Source: Dyella sp. OK004 (GTDB lineage: Bacteria > Pseudomonadota > Gammaproteobacteria > Xanthomonadales > Rhodanobacteraceae). From it: 64,000 bases of DNA. How positions within the stretch are numbered: the stretch's first letter is position 1; each line of letters begins with the position of its first letter. Positions 26,694 to 36,866 of this stretch are shown one piece after another. The stretch spans positions 744,001 through 808,000 of the forward strand of contig NZ_FOZI01000002.1 of the NCBI RefSeq assembly GCF_900114495.1, written 5' to 3'. Both the position numbers and the translations under genes were made by a program. Under the pieces are notes generated by a model that was not told the origin of the DNA, ran no database searches, and was given only the letters and a program-made list of their open reading frames with translations.

Positions 26694-27872
26694 ATGAAAC
26701 ATGCCGCCGGCACGCTCGCATTTATTGCCCGCTTCGTCATCCTCGGGCTGGCGGTGGCCTTCGTGGTCAGCCTGCTCTGGCCCGGCGTGGGCGATCACCT
26801 GCGCGCTAGCATCGGACTGCATCAGGCGCAACCCACGCAGCGAACCTCGGCAGGCCCGGTCCGCTCAAGCGGTCCCGCCTCCTACGCCGACGCGGTAGCC
26901 AAGGCTGCACCCTCAGTGGTCAACATCTACGCCAACAAGATGGTCACCGAGCAAGGCGTGCAGATGTATTCCGACCCGGTACTACAGCGCCTGTTCGGCG
27001 GCCGCCCGACGGTTTATCAGCGGCGTGAGCAGAGCCTCGGCTCGGGCGTGATCGTAAGCGCACTGGGCTATGTCCTCACCAATAATCATGTGATCGCCAA
27101 GGCCGACGACATCCAGGTATTGCTGTACGACGGCCGCGTGGCGAAGGCGCAACTGGTCGGCGCCGATATCGAGACCGACCTCGCCGTACTGAAGATCGAC
27201 GTCTCCAACCCGCCTGTGATCCCCCTTGCCGACGAGCACCCCGCCCGCACCGGCGACGTGGTACTCGCCATCGGCAACCCGCTCGGCCTCAACCAAACCG
27301 TGACCATGGGCATCATCAGTGCGATCGGACGACAGCTGAGCAGCACCAATCCGGAAGAATTCATCCAAACCGATGCGGCGATCAACCTCGGCAACTCCGG
27401 CGGCGCCCTGGTCAACACCGACGGCGAACTGGTGGGCATCAACACCTTACTGATCGGCAAGGCCGCCAATGCCGAAGGCATCAGCTTCGCCATTCCGGTG
27501 AGTAGCGCCAAGAAAGTGCTGGACCAGATCATCGACAGCGGCCATGTCGTGCGTGGCTGGCTCGGCGCCGACTATGCCTTCGTACCGGTATCCGCCGACA
27601 GCGGCCTGCCGGCTGCCGCACGCGGCGCACAAGTTACCGATGTCTACCCGGGTGGCCCTGCCGCGCAGGCCGGCATCCAGCCACATGACATCCTGCTGCG
27701 CATCGGCGACAACGACATCGTCGATGCAGCCGACCTGCGCAAGCGCGAGGCGGCTATCAAGCCGGGCAGCAAGGTGGAAGTCTCAGGCCTGCGCAACGGC
27801 AGTCCGTTCCATGCCGAAGTGACACTGGCTCAGCGGCCGCCGATGACACCTACCGCGTCCACGGACAGCTAA
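26694..27872 (+). CDS. DegS/AlgW-like periplasmic serine protease (S1C)
   Basis: 392 residues. An N-terminal membrane anchor (FIARFVILGLAVAFVVSLLW) is followed by a trypsin-like domain with the catalytic triad His (TNNHVI), Asp (TDLAVLKID) and Ser (GNSGGAL), and one PDZ domain (about 290-370, DVYPGGPAAQAGIQPHDILL). A single PDZ plus an anchor is the DegS/AlgW layout; such proteases start regulated cleavage of the anti-sigma factor RseA/MucA in envelope stress. ATG 26694 was chosen because the anchor begins there. It is divergent from petA. Confidence 0.85.
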   Translation: MKHAAGTLAFIARFVILGLAVAFVVSLLWPGVGDHLRASIGLHQAQPTQRTSAGPVRSSGPASYADAVAKAAPSVVNIYANKMVTEQGVQMYSDPVLQRLFGGRPTVYQRREQSLGSGVIVSALGYVLTNNHVIAKADDIQVLLYDGRVAKAQLVGADIETDLAVLKIDVSNPPVIPLADEHPARTGDVVLAIGNPLGLNQTVTMGIISAIGRQLSSTNPEEFIQTDAAINLGNSGGALVNTDGELVGINTLLIGKAANAEGISFAIPVSSAKKVLDQIIDSGHVVRGWLGADYAFVPVSADSGLPAAARGAQVTDVYPGGPAAQAGIQPHDILLRIGDNDIVDAADLRKREAAIKPGSKVEVSGLRNGSPFHAEVTLAQRPPMTPTASTDS

Positions 27873-27876
27873 AACC

Positions 27877-28986
27877 TCAACCCCGTCCCGGTCCTTGCGA
27901 CGACGCTACTGGTGGCCGGATCGCCAGCCCATAGCGCTTGCGCAAAGTCCCCACGCGCTCGACATAGACACGCGTTTCCGCATACGGCGGCACACCGCTA
28001 TAACGCTGCACCGCGCCAGCACCGGCGTTGTAAGCCGCAGCCGCAAGTCGTTCATCACCGTTGAAGCTGCGCAGCAGCAAGGCCAGATAACGCGCGCCAC
28101 CGCGGATGTTCTGGCTCGCATCGAAAGCATCGCGCACGCCCATGTCGCCAGCCGTCGCCGGCATCAGCTGCATCAGCCCCTGCGCACCCTTCATCGACAG
28201 GGCGCGTGGGTTATATGCACTTTCTGCGTGGATGATCGCGCGCAGGAAGGCCTCATCCAGACCGAACTCCATGCTCGCCGCGCGAATGGTGTCGGCATAG
28301 GCGGTGAGGTTGAGCTGCACGCTATCCCAGTGGATTGGCGAGTGCAGGTTGCAGGCCACACACGTCGATATATAAGTGAATAGCATGGTGACGGCGTGAC
28401 CGCCCTGCCCAGCCGGGCGCAGGTTGGTGTACTCGACGCTGCCATCCGCACGCGTGACGCGATAGACCGCGCCACGCAGAACCTTGTCGCCCGGAGCCGC
28501 CGAGACGTCCGCCTGAGCCACGGCTTCAGGCACCTGCTTTGATTCGCTATACGTCCACTGTCCAGGCTTGCCTGCCGGTGCGGTCGCATCAACTCTCTTG
28601 GCAGAAGTCACTACCGAGCCCTGCACATCGCTCAATGAAGCGACGGCCGGCGAATCCGAAGAAACCGGCCGGCCCGTGGTCTGCACCGCTCCATGCACAC
28701 CAGCGAGCGACACCACTGGCGCCACCGGCTTCGGCTTGCGACGCGGCGCCGGGTCCGCCACCGTCGCGATCTTCTGGCAGCCCTGATAACCCTGCGTGCT
28801 GTTGCTGTACACCGTCTCGCCTGCCGAACCCGTGCAGCGAAACAGGCCGCCCGCATGTGCTGGCGCAACTGGGAAGCCAAGCAAAAGGCCGCACGCTGCC
28901 GTCAGCCAGGCCAAGGCCAGGCCGGGCCGGAAAATCCGTGAGGGCGAGCCGCCGATGCTCTCCCCCTGTGGCTCGGCGTCAGACAT
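27877..28986 (-). CDS. Lytic transglycosylase with N-terminal DUF4124-like domain
   Basis: 369 residues. A signal peptide ends at VAPAHA-GG. A DUF4124-like segment (LFRCTGSAGETVYSNSTQGYQGC) follows, then a long low-complexity linker. The C-terminal SLT domain has catalytic Glu in HAESAYNP, GLMQLMPATA and AAYNAGAGAV. It cleaves peptidoglycan glycan strands to 1,6-anhydromuropeptides in the periplasm. ATG 28986 (MSDAEP) gives a signal peptide; the upstream frame is Cys-rich and unlikely. It converges with the DegS-like gene, 4 nt apart. Confidence 0.85.
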   Translation of the reverse strand: MSDAEPQGESIGGSPSRIFRPGLALAWLTAACGLLLGFPVAPAHAGGLFRCTGSAGETVYSNSTQGYQGCQKIATVADPAPRRKPKPVAPVVSLAGVHGAVQTTGRPVSSDSPAVASLSDVQGSVVTSAKRVDATAPAGKPGQWTYSESKQVPEAVAQADVSAAPGDKVLRGAVYRVTRADGSVEYTNLRPAGQGGHAVTMLFTYISTCVACNLHSPIHWDSVQLNLTAYADTIRAASMEFGLDEAFLRAIIHAESAYNPRALSMKGAQGLMQLMPATAGDMGVRDAFDASQNIRGGARYLALLLRSFNGDERLAAAAYNAGAGAVQRYSGVPPYAETRVYVERVGTLRKRYGLAIRPPVASSQGPGRG

Positions 28987-29207
28987 GGCGCGCAGTGTGC
29001 CGCCACCCGCCGGGCAAGCCAAGCACAGAGCCGCCGTTTCGTGCGCCGGAACAAACTTGCCCTCGCACTGGCTCCCCGCGATGCCGCAATACAAGCGCAA
29101 GTCTCTGATCCCACTCGCCTCCGTTGCTGGCAGCCCGCCCCGGAGGCGCGTAAACTACGCGGTTCGGCGCCTATCGCCCCTTCTGCCTTGATTCCCGGTA
29201 CCACGCC

Positions 29208-30554
29208 ATGAGCGGCAAGCTTTTCATCAAAACCCACGGTTGCCAGATGAACGAGTACGACTCGGCCAAGATGGCCGACGTGCTCAAGGCGTCGCATGGC
29301 CTGGAACTGACCCAGGACGAGTCGGAAGCGGATGTGATCCTGATCAACACCTGCTCCATCCGCGAAAAGGCCCAGGAAAAGGTCTTCAGCCAGCTCGGCC
29401 GCTGGAAGGAACACAAGCAGGGCGGCAAGCCGGTGCTGATCGGCGTGGGTGGCTGCGTGGCCTCGCAGGAAGGCGACGCCATCCTCAAGCGCGCGCCCTA
29501 TGTGGATCTGGTGTTCGGCCCCCAGACCCTGCACCGCCTACCCGAACTGATCGAGGCCAAGCGCGCCACTGGCAAATCCCAGGTGGACATCAGCTTCCCC
29601 GAGATCGAGAAGTTCGACCGGCTGCCCGAGCCGCGCGCCGAAGGCCCGACCGCCTTCGTCTCGATCATGGAAGGCTGTTCCAAGTACTGTTCCTACTGCG
29701 TGGTGCCCTACACCCGCGGCGAGGAAATCAGCCGCCCGTTCGACAACGTGATCGTTGAAGTCGCTCAGCTCGCTGCACAGGGCGTGCGCGAAGTGAACCT
29801 GCTGGGCCAGAACGTCAACGCCTATCGCGGTGCTACCCACGACGGTGGCATCGCCGACCTCGCCGTGCTGATCCATGCCATTGCGCAGATCGACGGCATC
29901 GGCCGCATTCGCTTCACCACCTCGCATCCGCTGGAGTTCTCCGACTCGCTGATCGAGGCTTACGCCAACGTGCCACAGCTGGCCAACTACCTGCACCTAC
30001 CGGTGCAGGCCGGCTCGGATCGCATCCTCACTGCGATGAAGCGCGGCTACACGGCGCTGGAGTTCAAGCAGAAGATCCGCAAGCTACGCGCGGTGCGCCC
30101 GGACATCTGTGTCTCCTCCGACTTCATCGTCGGTTTCCCCGGCGAAACCGACGAGGATTTCGAGAAGACCATGAAGCTGATCGATGACGTCGGCTTCGAC
30201 CAGAGCTTCTCCTTTATCTTCTCCTCGCGTCCCGGCACACCGGCCGCCAATCTCGCCGACGACACGCCGATGGCAATGAAGCACCAGCGCCTCGAACGCC
30301 TGCAGGCCACCATCAACGCCAACGCCCGGAAGATCAACCAAGCGATGGTCGGCACTGTGCAGCGCGTACTGGTCGAGAAGCCCAGCAGGAAAGACCCCAA
30401 CGAGCTCACCGGCCGTACCGAAAACATGCGCTACGTGAACTTCGCAGCACCCGCGCGCCTGATCGGCCAGTTCGTCAACGTCGTGATCACTGAGGCGATG
30501 AGCAACTCACTGCGCGGCCGCGTGACAACGGCAGACGATCAGCAGGCAGCGTAA
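29208..30554 (+). CDS. miaB: tRNA-2-methylthio-N6-isopentenyladenosine-37 methylthiotransferase
   Basis: 448 residues. Radical-SAM enzyme that adds the 2-methylthio group to i6A37 of tRNAs reading UNN codons. The N-terminal MTTase domain supplies cluster cysteines ([20 protein letters not shown]), the radical-SAM motif is CSKYCSYC, and a C-terminal TRAM domain ends the protein ([14 protein letters not shown]). Start [12 protein letters not shown] is the family norm. Confidence 0.97.
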   Translation: MSGKLFIKTHGCQMNEYDSAKMADVLKASHGLELTQDESEADVILINTCSIREKAQEKVFSQLGRWKEHKQGGKPVLIGVGGCVASQEGDAILKRAPYVDLVFGPQTLHRLPELIEAKRATGKSQVDISFPEIEKFDRLPEPRAEGPTAFVSIMEGCSKYCSYCVVPYTRGEEISRPFDNVIVEVAQLAAQGVREVNLLGQNVNAYRGATHDGGIADLAVLIHAIAQIDGIGRIRFTTSHPLEFSDSLIEAYANVPQLANYLHLPVQAGSDRILTAMKRGYTALEFKQKIRKLRAVRPDICVSSDFIVGFPGETDEDFEKTMKLIDDVGFDQSFSFIFSSRPGTPAANLADDTPMAMKHQRLERLQATINANARKINQAMVGTVQRVLVEKPSRKDPNELTGRTENMRYVNFAAPARLIGQFVNVVITEAMSNSLRGRVTTADDQQAA

Positions 30555-30558
30555 ATCG

Positions 30559-31668
30559 TTAATCCAGCCGCTTGCGAAAACGCAGGATCGCCGCGGTCAT
30601 CATCACTGCGGTAAAGGCCACCAGCGCCAGCACATCCGCCCACAGCTCCCACAGGCTGGCCCCGCGCAGCATCACGCCACGGATCAAGCGCAGAAAGTGC
30701 GTCAGCGGCAACACTTCGGCCAGCCATTGCGCCACCTTCGGCATACCGGCGAACGGAAACATGAAGCCCGACAGCAGGATTGACGGCAGAAACACGAAGA
30801 ACGTCATCTGCATCGCCTGAAACTGCGACTGCGCCCGCGTCGAGATCAGCAGACCCATGGTGAGATTTGCCAGGATCAGCAGCCCCGCTGCCAGATAGAC
30901 GTCAAGCAGGCTGCCGCTGATCGGCACAGTGAAAAGCCAGCGCCCCAACGCCAGGATCACCGTGACCTGCACCAGGCCGATAGCGATATACGGCAACACC
31001 TTGCCGATCATCAGCTCCGCACTGCTCAAAGGCGTGGCGATCAACAACTCCATATTGCCGCGCTCTCGTTCGCGCACGATGGCGATGCCCGTAAACAACA
31101 CCATCGTCATAGTCAGGATCACGCCAATCAGCCCCGGCACGATATTGACCGCCGAGCGCCGCTGCGGATTGTAAAAACTGACAATACTGATCGGCCCGCC
31201 CTGCGGCGTACTGATCAGTGGCGCGCGCGTGTCCGGTGTAGCGCTGTCGATCGGAACCTGGGCCAATTGCGCAGCCGCGCTTTGCACCACATTGTCGCTG
31301 CCGTCGACCATGACCTGCGCCACCGGCCGCCCGTCGATACGTCGCCGCTCGAAATCCGGTGGCACGGTCACGGCGATGCTGATCTGCCCACGACGCAGCA
31401 TCGCCACCAACTGCTCCGGCGTATCCGCACTCGCGACGGGTGCGATCACACCCGTCGCCAACATATCCATCACCAGCGCGCGTGAACCGGCGGTGTTGGC
31501 CTGATCCGCAATGCCGGCCTCCAGCCCGCGCAGATTCGTGTTAATGGCGTAGCCGAACAGCACCAGCTGGATCACCGGAATGCCGATAATCATTGCCAGG
31601 GTGACGCGGTCGCGACTCATCTGCCGCAACTCTTTCACCACGATGGCCCATAGCCGGCGCCAACTCAT
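30559..31668 (-). CDS. ABC-2 type transporter permease (YbhS/YbhR-like)
   Basis: 369 residues. One N-terminal helix, a large extracytoplasmic domain (about 45-175), then five helices, the usual shape of ABC-2 export permeases. Motifs include FGYAINTNLRGLEAG, RERERGNMELLIATPLSS and SQFQAMQMTFFVFLPSILLSGF. E. coli has two such permeases (YbhS, YbhR); here there is one, presumably acting as a homodimer. Its start overlaps the ATPase stop by 4 nt. Confidence 0.85.
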   Translation of the reverse strand: MSWRRLWAIVVKELRQMSRDRVTLAMIIGIPVIQLVLFGYAINTNLRGLEAGIADQANTAGSRALVMDMLATGVIAPVASADTPEQLVAMLRRGQISIAVTVPPDFERRRIDGRPVAQVMVDGSDNVVQSAAAQLAQVPIDSATPDTRAPLISTPQGGPISIVSFYNPQRRSAVNIVPGLIGVILTMTMVLFTGIAIVRERERGNMELLIATPLSSAELMIGKVLPYIAIGLVQVTVILALGRWLFTVPISGSLLDVYLAAGLLILANLTMGLLISTRAQSQFQAMQMTFFVFLPSILLSGFMFPFAGMPKVAQWLAEVLPLTHFLRLIRGVMLRGASLWELWADVLALVAFTAVMMTAAILRFRKRLD

Positions 31669-32627
31669 GCTGCGCGCTCCTGCGGTTCGCGCTTCTCGCG
31701 CGTCACCGCGACGAAGACGTCTTCCAGATTCGGCGGTGCTGATTGCATGACGGCTTGCGGATCGACGTTGGCGAGCGCGGTGCGGAGCGGCGTCAGCGCG
31801 TCTCCGCTATTCCCATCGCGGATCAACACGCGCAGGGCATGCCCCACTTGTGCAACACCTAGCACTTCCGGCAAATCGACCAACGCCCGCTGTGCGCGAC
31901 GAGGGTCACTTGAATCGACCACAAAGGTGCGCCCTTCCAGTTTGCCGGTCAGCTCGGTCGGCGTGCCATCCGCCACTAACACGCCGCGATTGAGAATGGC
32001 CAGGCGATGGCAGCGCTCCGCTTCATCCATCAAATGCGTGGAAACCAACAGAGTGGTTCCAGCATCAGCCAACTCGAACAGCTTCTCCCAGAAATCGCGA
32101 CGCGATTCCGGATCGACGGCGCTGGTGGGCTCGTCAAGGAATAGAAGCTCCGGTTCGTGAATCACCGCGCAGGCCAACGCCAGACGTTGCTTTTGACCAC
32201 CGCTCATGGTGCCAGCCAATTGCCGCTCTCGGTCGCCGAAGTGATATTGCTCGATCAACTCTTTCACACGGGCCGGCGTCCGCGCCTTCGGCACACCCTG
32301 CACCGCCGCCATGAACTCCAGGTTCTCGCGAACGCTGAGGTCTTCGAACAGCGAGAACCTCTGCGTCATGTAACCGATGCGGCTGCGCAAAGCTTCCGCC
32401 TGTTGCGGAATGTGCAAACCGAGCACGTCGATCTCACCCTCGCTCGGCGTTAGCAAACCGCACAGCATGCGAATAGTGGTGGACTTGCCGGACCCGTTCG
32501 GCCCGAGAAAGCCATAGACCTGACGGCTCGACACCTCCAGATTCACGTGATCGACCGCCACCAGCTCGCCAAAGCGCTTGGTCAGGCCGCGCGCCCGGAT
32601 CGCAACGCCCTGGCCGTTCACACTCAC
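31665..32627 (-). CDS. ABC transporter ATP-binding protein (YbhF-like, single domain)
   Basis: 320 residues. Walker A GPNGSGKS, signature LAGTMSGGQKQRLALA, Walker B ELLFLDEPTSAVDP and the H-loop STHLMDEAERCH are all present. One nucleotide-binding domain, while E. coli YbhF carries two in tandem. It drives export through the neighbouring ABC-2 permease with the HlyD-type adaptor. Overlaps both neighbours by 4 nt. Confidence 0.93.
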   Translation of the reverse strand: MSVNGQGVAIRARGLTKRFGELVAVDHVNLEVSSRQVYGFLGPNGSGKSTTIRMLCGLLTPSEGEIDVLGLHIPQQAEALRSRIGYMTQRFSLFEDLSVRENLEFMAAVQGVPKARTPARVKELIEQYHFGDRERQLAGTMSGGQKQRLALACAVIHEPELLFLDEPTSAVDPESRRDFWEKLFELADAGTTLLVSTHLMDEAERCHRLAILNRGVLVADGTPTELTGKLEGRTFVVDSSDPRRAQRALVDLPEVLGVAQVGHALRVLIRDGNSGDALTPLRTALANVDPQAVMQSAPPNLEDVFVAVTREKREPQERAA

Positions 32628-33595
32628 TGGCCAGCCCCTGGATAGTCGGCCCGCACCGGCAGGCCCACCGGCAGATCAGCCGCGTCTGGTCCCAGTGTTA
32701 CTTCCGCCACATAACTAAGGCGCGCCGCGTCCTCGCCAATCAGCGCGTAGTACGGCGTGAACTCGGGCTCGCTACGAACCAGGCGCACCTTGCCTACATA
32801 GATTTTGTCGCGGCCATCCACATGCATACGCAGCGTGTCTCCCACATGCACATGGGCGCGCATCGGCTCTTGCACATAGATGCGCCCATACGGCGCATCG
32901 CCTGCGAGCAGTATGGCCAACGGTGCGCCGACGGGTGCCTGATCGCCGAGTTTGTAGGGGATGCTATCGACACGACCCGCACGCGGCGCCACTACATCCA
33001 GCTTACCTAGCAGCACCTTCTGCGCCTCGGCCTGCGCTTGCGCGGAGGCAAGCGCCGCTTCGCCTTGCGCAATCTGCTCGGGGCGAGTGCCATGCAGGAG
33101 CGCATCGAGGGCGGCGCGTGCCGCGCCCACCTGTCCGTCAGCATTACCTGCGGCGGCGCGTGCGCGATCAAGATCGGCGGCCGCCACATAGTTGTCTTTG
33201 CGCAACGGCAGCAAGCGTTCGTAGTAGGCACGCGCATCACGTGCCTGCGCTTGGGCAGCGCCCAAATCCGCACGTGCCTTGGCGATATCTTCCTGGCGCG
33301 GTCCTACACGCAATTCCAACAGCGAGGCCTGCTGTTGTTGCGCCTGGGCCAGAGCGGCGGCGAGTTCTGCCTGCGTATGCGTCGGATCCAACTTCAGCAG
33401 CGGCTGCCCGGCGACGACTTGTTCGCCCTCACGCACACTGACCGCCACCACGCGCTCGGCGGCCGGCGCGGGCAGGCTGATGCGGTCGTATTCCAAGGTC
33501 CCCAGCGCCTGCGGAGGTGCTTTTGAGCAAGCGGCAAGTGTCGCGATACAAGTCAGCAACAAGATGCGAGTTACAGCACGTACGTTGCCTATCAT
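32624..33595 (-). CDS. HlyD-family adaptor lipoprotein (YbhG-like)
   Basis: 323 residues. The N-terminus RILLLTCIATLAACSK has a lipobox (LAAC), so it is probably a lipoprotein rather than a membrane-anchored adaptor. It has a biotinyl/lipoyl-like half (AAERVVAVSVREGEQVVAGQPLLKL in part), a long coiled-coil hairpin rich in Ala/Gln/Arg (about 75-200), and the return lipoyl half. It bridges the ABC exporter to the outer-membrane side. Coupled to the ATPase and TetR genes by 4-nt overlaps. Confidence 0.88.
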   Translation of the reverse strand: MIGNVRAVTRILLLTCIATLAACSKAPPQALGTLEYDRISLPAPAAERVVAVSVREGEQVVAGQPLLKLDPTHTQAELAAALAQAQQQQASLLELRVGPRQEDIAKARADLGAAQAQARDARAYYERLLPLRKDNYVAAADLDRARAAAGNADGQVGAARAALDALLHGTRPEQIAQGEAALASAQAQAEAQKVLLGKLDVVAPRAGRVDSIPYKLGDQAPVGAPLAILLAGDAPYGRIYVQEPMRAHVHVGDTLRMHVDGRDKIYVGKVRLVRSEPEFTPYYALIGEDAARLSYVAEVTLGPDAADLPVGLPVRADYPGAGQ

Positions 33596-34269
33596 GGGGA
33601 GCCTCCCGAGTCGCTCACGCCGACACCGTCCTTCAGCAGCGCCAGCGTGTGCGTAAGCATGGCCTGCGGCCCGAGGTCGTCAGCCTGAAACACACGCCGC
33701 CAGATCGGCGCACCCGCGGCGGGGAACAGGGTCAGCCCCACCATCGAGACCACCAGCAAGCGGGGATCGAGCGCTGGATTCAGACGACCGGCTGCCTGCG
33801 CGGCGGCGAATCGCCGCGCCAGCATCTGCGGCAAGCTGGGAATGAGTTGATTGAACAACACCTCGCGCAACTCACCGCCCTCGCACAACACTTCGCGCAC
33901 CCACAGCGGCGGCAACCACGGATGCCGCGCCACCACTTCACCGATTCCCTGCACAAAACCCGCGACCAGCACCGCAGGATCGTCACCCGCCTGCGCCAGA
34001 TGCTCACGCATCGGCAGCAATGCTGGCAGCAGGCGCTCTTCGATCAGCGCCTGCTTCAACTGCGCTTTGTCGCCGAAGTAGTAATGCAGCATCGCCGGCG
34101 TCACCTCCGCATCGGTCGCGATAGCGCGCAACGAAGTCGCGCCGATGCCATCGCGGGCAAAGCGCGCGATGGCGACATCCAGCAGATGCGCACGCAGATC
34201 GCGCTCATCGCCACTGGGTCGGCCCGCGCTGCGTCGACGGGGGGCTGATGGGGCTTTGGATTTGGCCAT
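33592..34269 (-). CDS. TetR-family repressor (CecR/YbiH-like)
   Basis: 225 residues. N-terminal helix-turn-helix at about 28-70 (GIGATSLRAIATDAEVTPAMLHYYFGDK in part) and a C-terminal ligand domain of the CecR type. First gene of the four-gene operon TetR-HlyD-ATPase-permease, the same order as E. coli ybiH-ybhGFSR, whose regulator affects drug sensitivity. An 18-bp AT-rich palindrome 11 nt upstream is a likely autoregulatory operator. Confidence 0.88.
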   Translation of the reverse strand: MAKSKAPSAPRRRSAGRPSGDERDLRAHLLDVAIARFARDGIGATSLRAIATDAEVTPAMLHYYFGDKAQLKQALIEERLLPALLPMREHLAQAGDDPAVLVAGFVQGIGEVVARHPWLPPLWVREVLCEGGELREVLFNQLIPSLPQMLARRFAAAQAAGRLNPALDPRLLVVSMVGLTLFPAAGAPIWRRVFQADDLGPQAMLTHTLALLKDGVGVSDSGGSP

Positions 34270-34279
34270 GGCCTTAAAT

Positions 34280-34297
34280 TAATTAAATGATTAATTA
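34280..34297. promoter_or_regulatory. Candidate TetR operator palindrome
   Basis: TAATTAA, 4-nt spacer, TTAATTA: a perfect dyad just before the TetR start codon. Its AT content stands out against GC-rich surroundings. The position between the divergent TetR operon and phoH suits an autoregulatory site; binding is inferred. Confidence 0.6.
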
Positions 34298-34382
34298 TAT
34301 GCAAGTCCTCCATACCCCCGCAGGCACGACGGGGCGCCTCCCGGTAGCCCTCGCCCCTGCCGCGCGTTACTCTCGCGCGCCT

Positions 34383-35363
34383 ATGACTGAGCTCAATCAG
34401 CGCGACTTCGCGCTCGACCCCGAAGACAACGCCCGCCTCGCCAACCTCTGCGGCCCGTTCGACGAACACCTGCGCCAGATCGAACTGCGCCTCGGCGTGG
34501 AAATCGACCATCGCGGCAACCTGTTCCAGGTGATCGGCGAAGACGCTGCCGCCAAGTCCGCAGAGAAAGTGCTGCGCGCGCTCTACGCCGGCACCGGGAA
34601 CGAATCGCTCACCGGCGCCAAGATCAACCTGCACCTGGCCGACTCCGGCATCGACGCGATCACCGCGGATGCGGCCGAAGGCGCGCAGGAAGTGTTAATC
34701 AAGGTCAAGCGTGGCGTGATTAAAGGTCGCGGCCCCAACCAGGCGCGCTACCTGCACGCGATCACCACGCACGACATCAACTTCGGTGTCGGCCCGGCCG
34801 GTACCGGCAAGACTTACCTAGCGGTTGCCAGCGCGGTGGAGGCACTGGAAGCCAACCGCGTGCAACGTCTGCTGCTGGTGCGCCCCGCGGTTGAAGCCGG
34901 TGAAAAACTCGGCTTCCTGCCCGGCGACCTGTCACAGAAGGTCGACCCTTATCTGCGCCCGCTGTACGACGCGCTGTATGAAATGCTCGGCTTCGAAAAA
35001 GTGGCCAAGCTGATCGAGCGCAACGTGATCGAGATTGCGCCGCTCGCCTATATGCGCGGTCGCACGCTCAACGACTCCTACGTGATTCTCGACGAGGCGC
35101 AGAACACCACTGTCGAGCAGATGAAGATGTTCCTGACCCGCATCGGCTTTGGCTCGGTGGCGGTGATCACTGGCGACGTCAGCCAGATCGACTTGCCTCG
35201 CCATGTTCGCTCGGGCCTGCGCCACGCCATCGAAGTGCTGCGTGGCGTGGACGGCATCAGCTTCACCTTCTTCACCTCGCGCGACGTGGTGCGCCACCCG
35301 CTGGTAGCCAAGATCGTGCGTGCCTACGAGGCGTTCGAGGCGAAGAACGAGGAGCCAAAGTGA
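34383..35363 (+). CDS. ybeZ: PhoH-like ATPase (YbeZ)
   Basis: 326 residues. Walker A GPAGTGKT, Walker [11 protein letters not shown], and [12 protein letters not shown] identify the PhoH family. YbeZ works with YbeY in ribosomal RNA maturation. ATG 34383 was chosen; the open frame upstream runs through the TetR promoter region. It overlaps ybeY by 4 nt (GTGA). Confidence 0.93.
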   Translation: MTELNQRDFALDPEDNARLANLCGPFDEHLRQIELRLGVEIDHRGNLFQVIGEDAAAKSAEKVLRALYAGTGNESLTGAKINLHLADSGIDAITADAAEGAQEVLIKVKRGVIKGRGPNQARYLHAITTHDINFGVGPAGTGKTYLAVASAVEALEANRVQRLLLVRPAVEAGEKLGFLPGDLSQKVDPYLRPLYDALYEMLGFEKVAKLIERNVIEIAPLAYMRGRTLNDSYVILDEAQNTTVEQMKMFLTRIGFGSVAVITGDVSQIDLPRHVRSGLRHAIEVLRGVDGISFTFFTSRDVVRHPLVAKIVRAYEAFEAKNEEPK

Positions 35364-35854
35364 GCCCTGCCCGCAAGGCAGCGCCCGGCAAGCCCGCTCC
35401 GGGTTTGCAGCTCTCGGTAGGCTATGCGGTGGCGCGCACCGGCGTGCCCTCCTCCGCCAGCTTCCGCCAATGGGCCGAAGCCGCTCTGCGCGGCGCGCGC
35501 CGACGCAGGGCGACGGAGCTGTCGATCCGCATCGTCGATACCGATGAAGGCCGCGCCCTCAACCGCGACTATCGCGGCAAGGACTACGCCACCAACGTGC
35601 TCTCGTTTCCGGCCGAACTGCCGCCGGGCATCAACCTGCCGCTAATCGGCGACCTCGCCATCTGCGCCCCGGTGGTGGCCCGCGAAGCCGCCGAACAGGG
35701 CAAGCGTCCGCGCGACCACTGGGCACATATGACGGTGCACGGCGTGCTCCATCTGCTCGGCTACGACCACATCGACAACGCCGAAGCCGAGGCCATGGAG
35801 GCCCTGGAAACCCGCATCCTGGCAGGGCTGGGCGTCACCGACCCCTACGCCTGA
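35360..35854 (+). CDS. ybeY: Endoribonuclease YbeY
   Basis: 164 residues from GTG 35360. The zinc motif [11 protein letters not shown] is the YbeY signature; [16 protein letters not shown] is the conserved upstream stretch. It processes the 3' end of 16S rRNA and takes part in ribosome quality control. Translationally coupled with ybeZ. The N-terminal 20 residues are basic and not conserved, so a later start is possible. Confidence 0.93.
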   Translation: MSPARKAAPGKPAPGLQLSVGYAVARTGVPSSASFRQWAEAALRGARRRRATELSIRIVDTDEGRALNRDYRGKDYATNVLSFPAELPPGINLPLIGDLAICAPVVAREAAEQGKRPRDHWAHMTVHGVLHLLGYDHIDNAEAEAMEALETRILAGLGVTDPYA

Positions 35855-35935
35855 GCGGGCTTGAGCTCTGAATTGTCACGAATTTTCAGCTAGACTGGGG
35901 TTTCCGCCCGCGTTTGGGCTGCACTTACAAGAGTA

Positions 35936-36784
35936 ATGAACGACGACCCTGGCAGTACCAACGGCCCGGCCCACCGCAAGTGGTGGGATCGACTGGGCCA
36001 TTTGTTTTCCGGCGAGCCGCGCAATCGCGAAGAGCTGATTGAAGAGCTGCGCTCCGCCCAGGCCAACGGCCTGATGTCGAACGACACCCTCACCATGGTC
36101 GAGGGCGCTATCAAGGTCACCGAGCTGAGCGTGGACGATGTCATGGTCCCGCGCGCCCAGATCGTGATGCTTTCCGCCGACGCCCCACTGAGCGAGATCC
36201 TCGCCACCGTGGTCGAATCCGGCCACTCACGCTTCCCCGTGCACGGCGATGACAAGGACGAGATCCTCGGCATTCTGCTGGCCAAGGATTTGCTGAAGTT
36301 CGTCGGCGACGGCGACAGTTTTAGCATTGCCACTATCTTGCGCCCTGCCGTGCTGATTCCGGAGGCTATGCGCCTCAATGTGCTGCTGGCGGAGTTCCGC
36401 CACACGCGCAACCACATGGCATTGGTGGTGGACGAATATGGTGGCGTTGCCGGCCTCATCACCATCGAAGACGTACTGGAACAGATCGTCGGCGAGATCG
36501 ACGACGAGCATGACGACGAGGAAGAGCCCCAGCTGATGCACGAGCAGGCTGGCGGCGGCTGGCTGGTGAGCGCACTTACCCCGATCGCCGACTTCAACGA
36601 AGAGGCCGGCGCCTCGTTCTCCGACGAGGAGTTCGACACCGTAGGCGGCATGACCACCTCGGAGTTCGGCCATCTGCCTGAAGTGGGCGAGGAAATCGCC
36701 ATCGGCGGCTACCTGTTCCACGTCACCGAGGCGGATGATCGTCGCGTGCAGCAGTTCCGCGTCACCCGGCCTGCGGAAGATTGA
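35936..36784 (+). CDS. corC: CorC/YbeX-type CBS-domain protein
   Basis: 282 residues. Two CBS domains (MVPRAQIVMLSADAPL..., then LRPAVLIPEAMRLN...) and a C-terminal transporter-associated domain (FDTVGGMTTSEFGHLPEVGE). No membrane helices, as in YbeX. Linked to Mg/Co efflux and, in E. coli, to ribosome metabolism with YbeZ/YbeY. Third gene of the ybeZYX block, 81 nt after ybeY. Confidence 0.9.
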   Translation: MNDDPGSTNGPAHRKWWDRLGHLFSGEPRNREELIEELRSAQANGLMSNDTLTMVEGAIKVTELSVDDVMVPRAQIVMLSADAPLSEILATVVESGHSRFPVHGDDKDEILGILLAKDLLKFVGDGDSFSIATILRPAVLIPEAMRLNVLLAEFRHTRNHMALVVDEYGGVAGLITIEDVLEQIVGEIDDEHDDEEEPQLMHEQAGGGWLVSALTPIADFNEEAGASFSDEEFDTVGGMTTSEFGHLPEVGEEIAIGGYLFHVTEADDRRVQQFRVTRPAED

Positions 36785-36866
36785 ACCTCACCTCCGTCGC
36801 CTGCGCTGTCGCGACGGAGGCCACTCCTGCAAAATGGCCGGACGCCCTGAACCGGAACGCCCGCTG

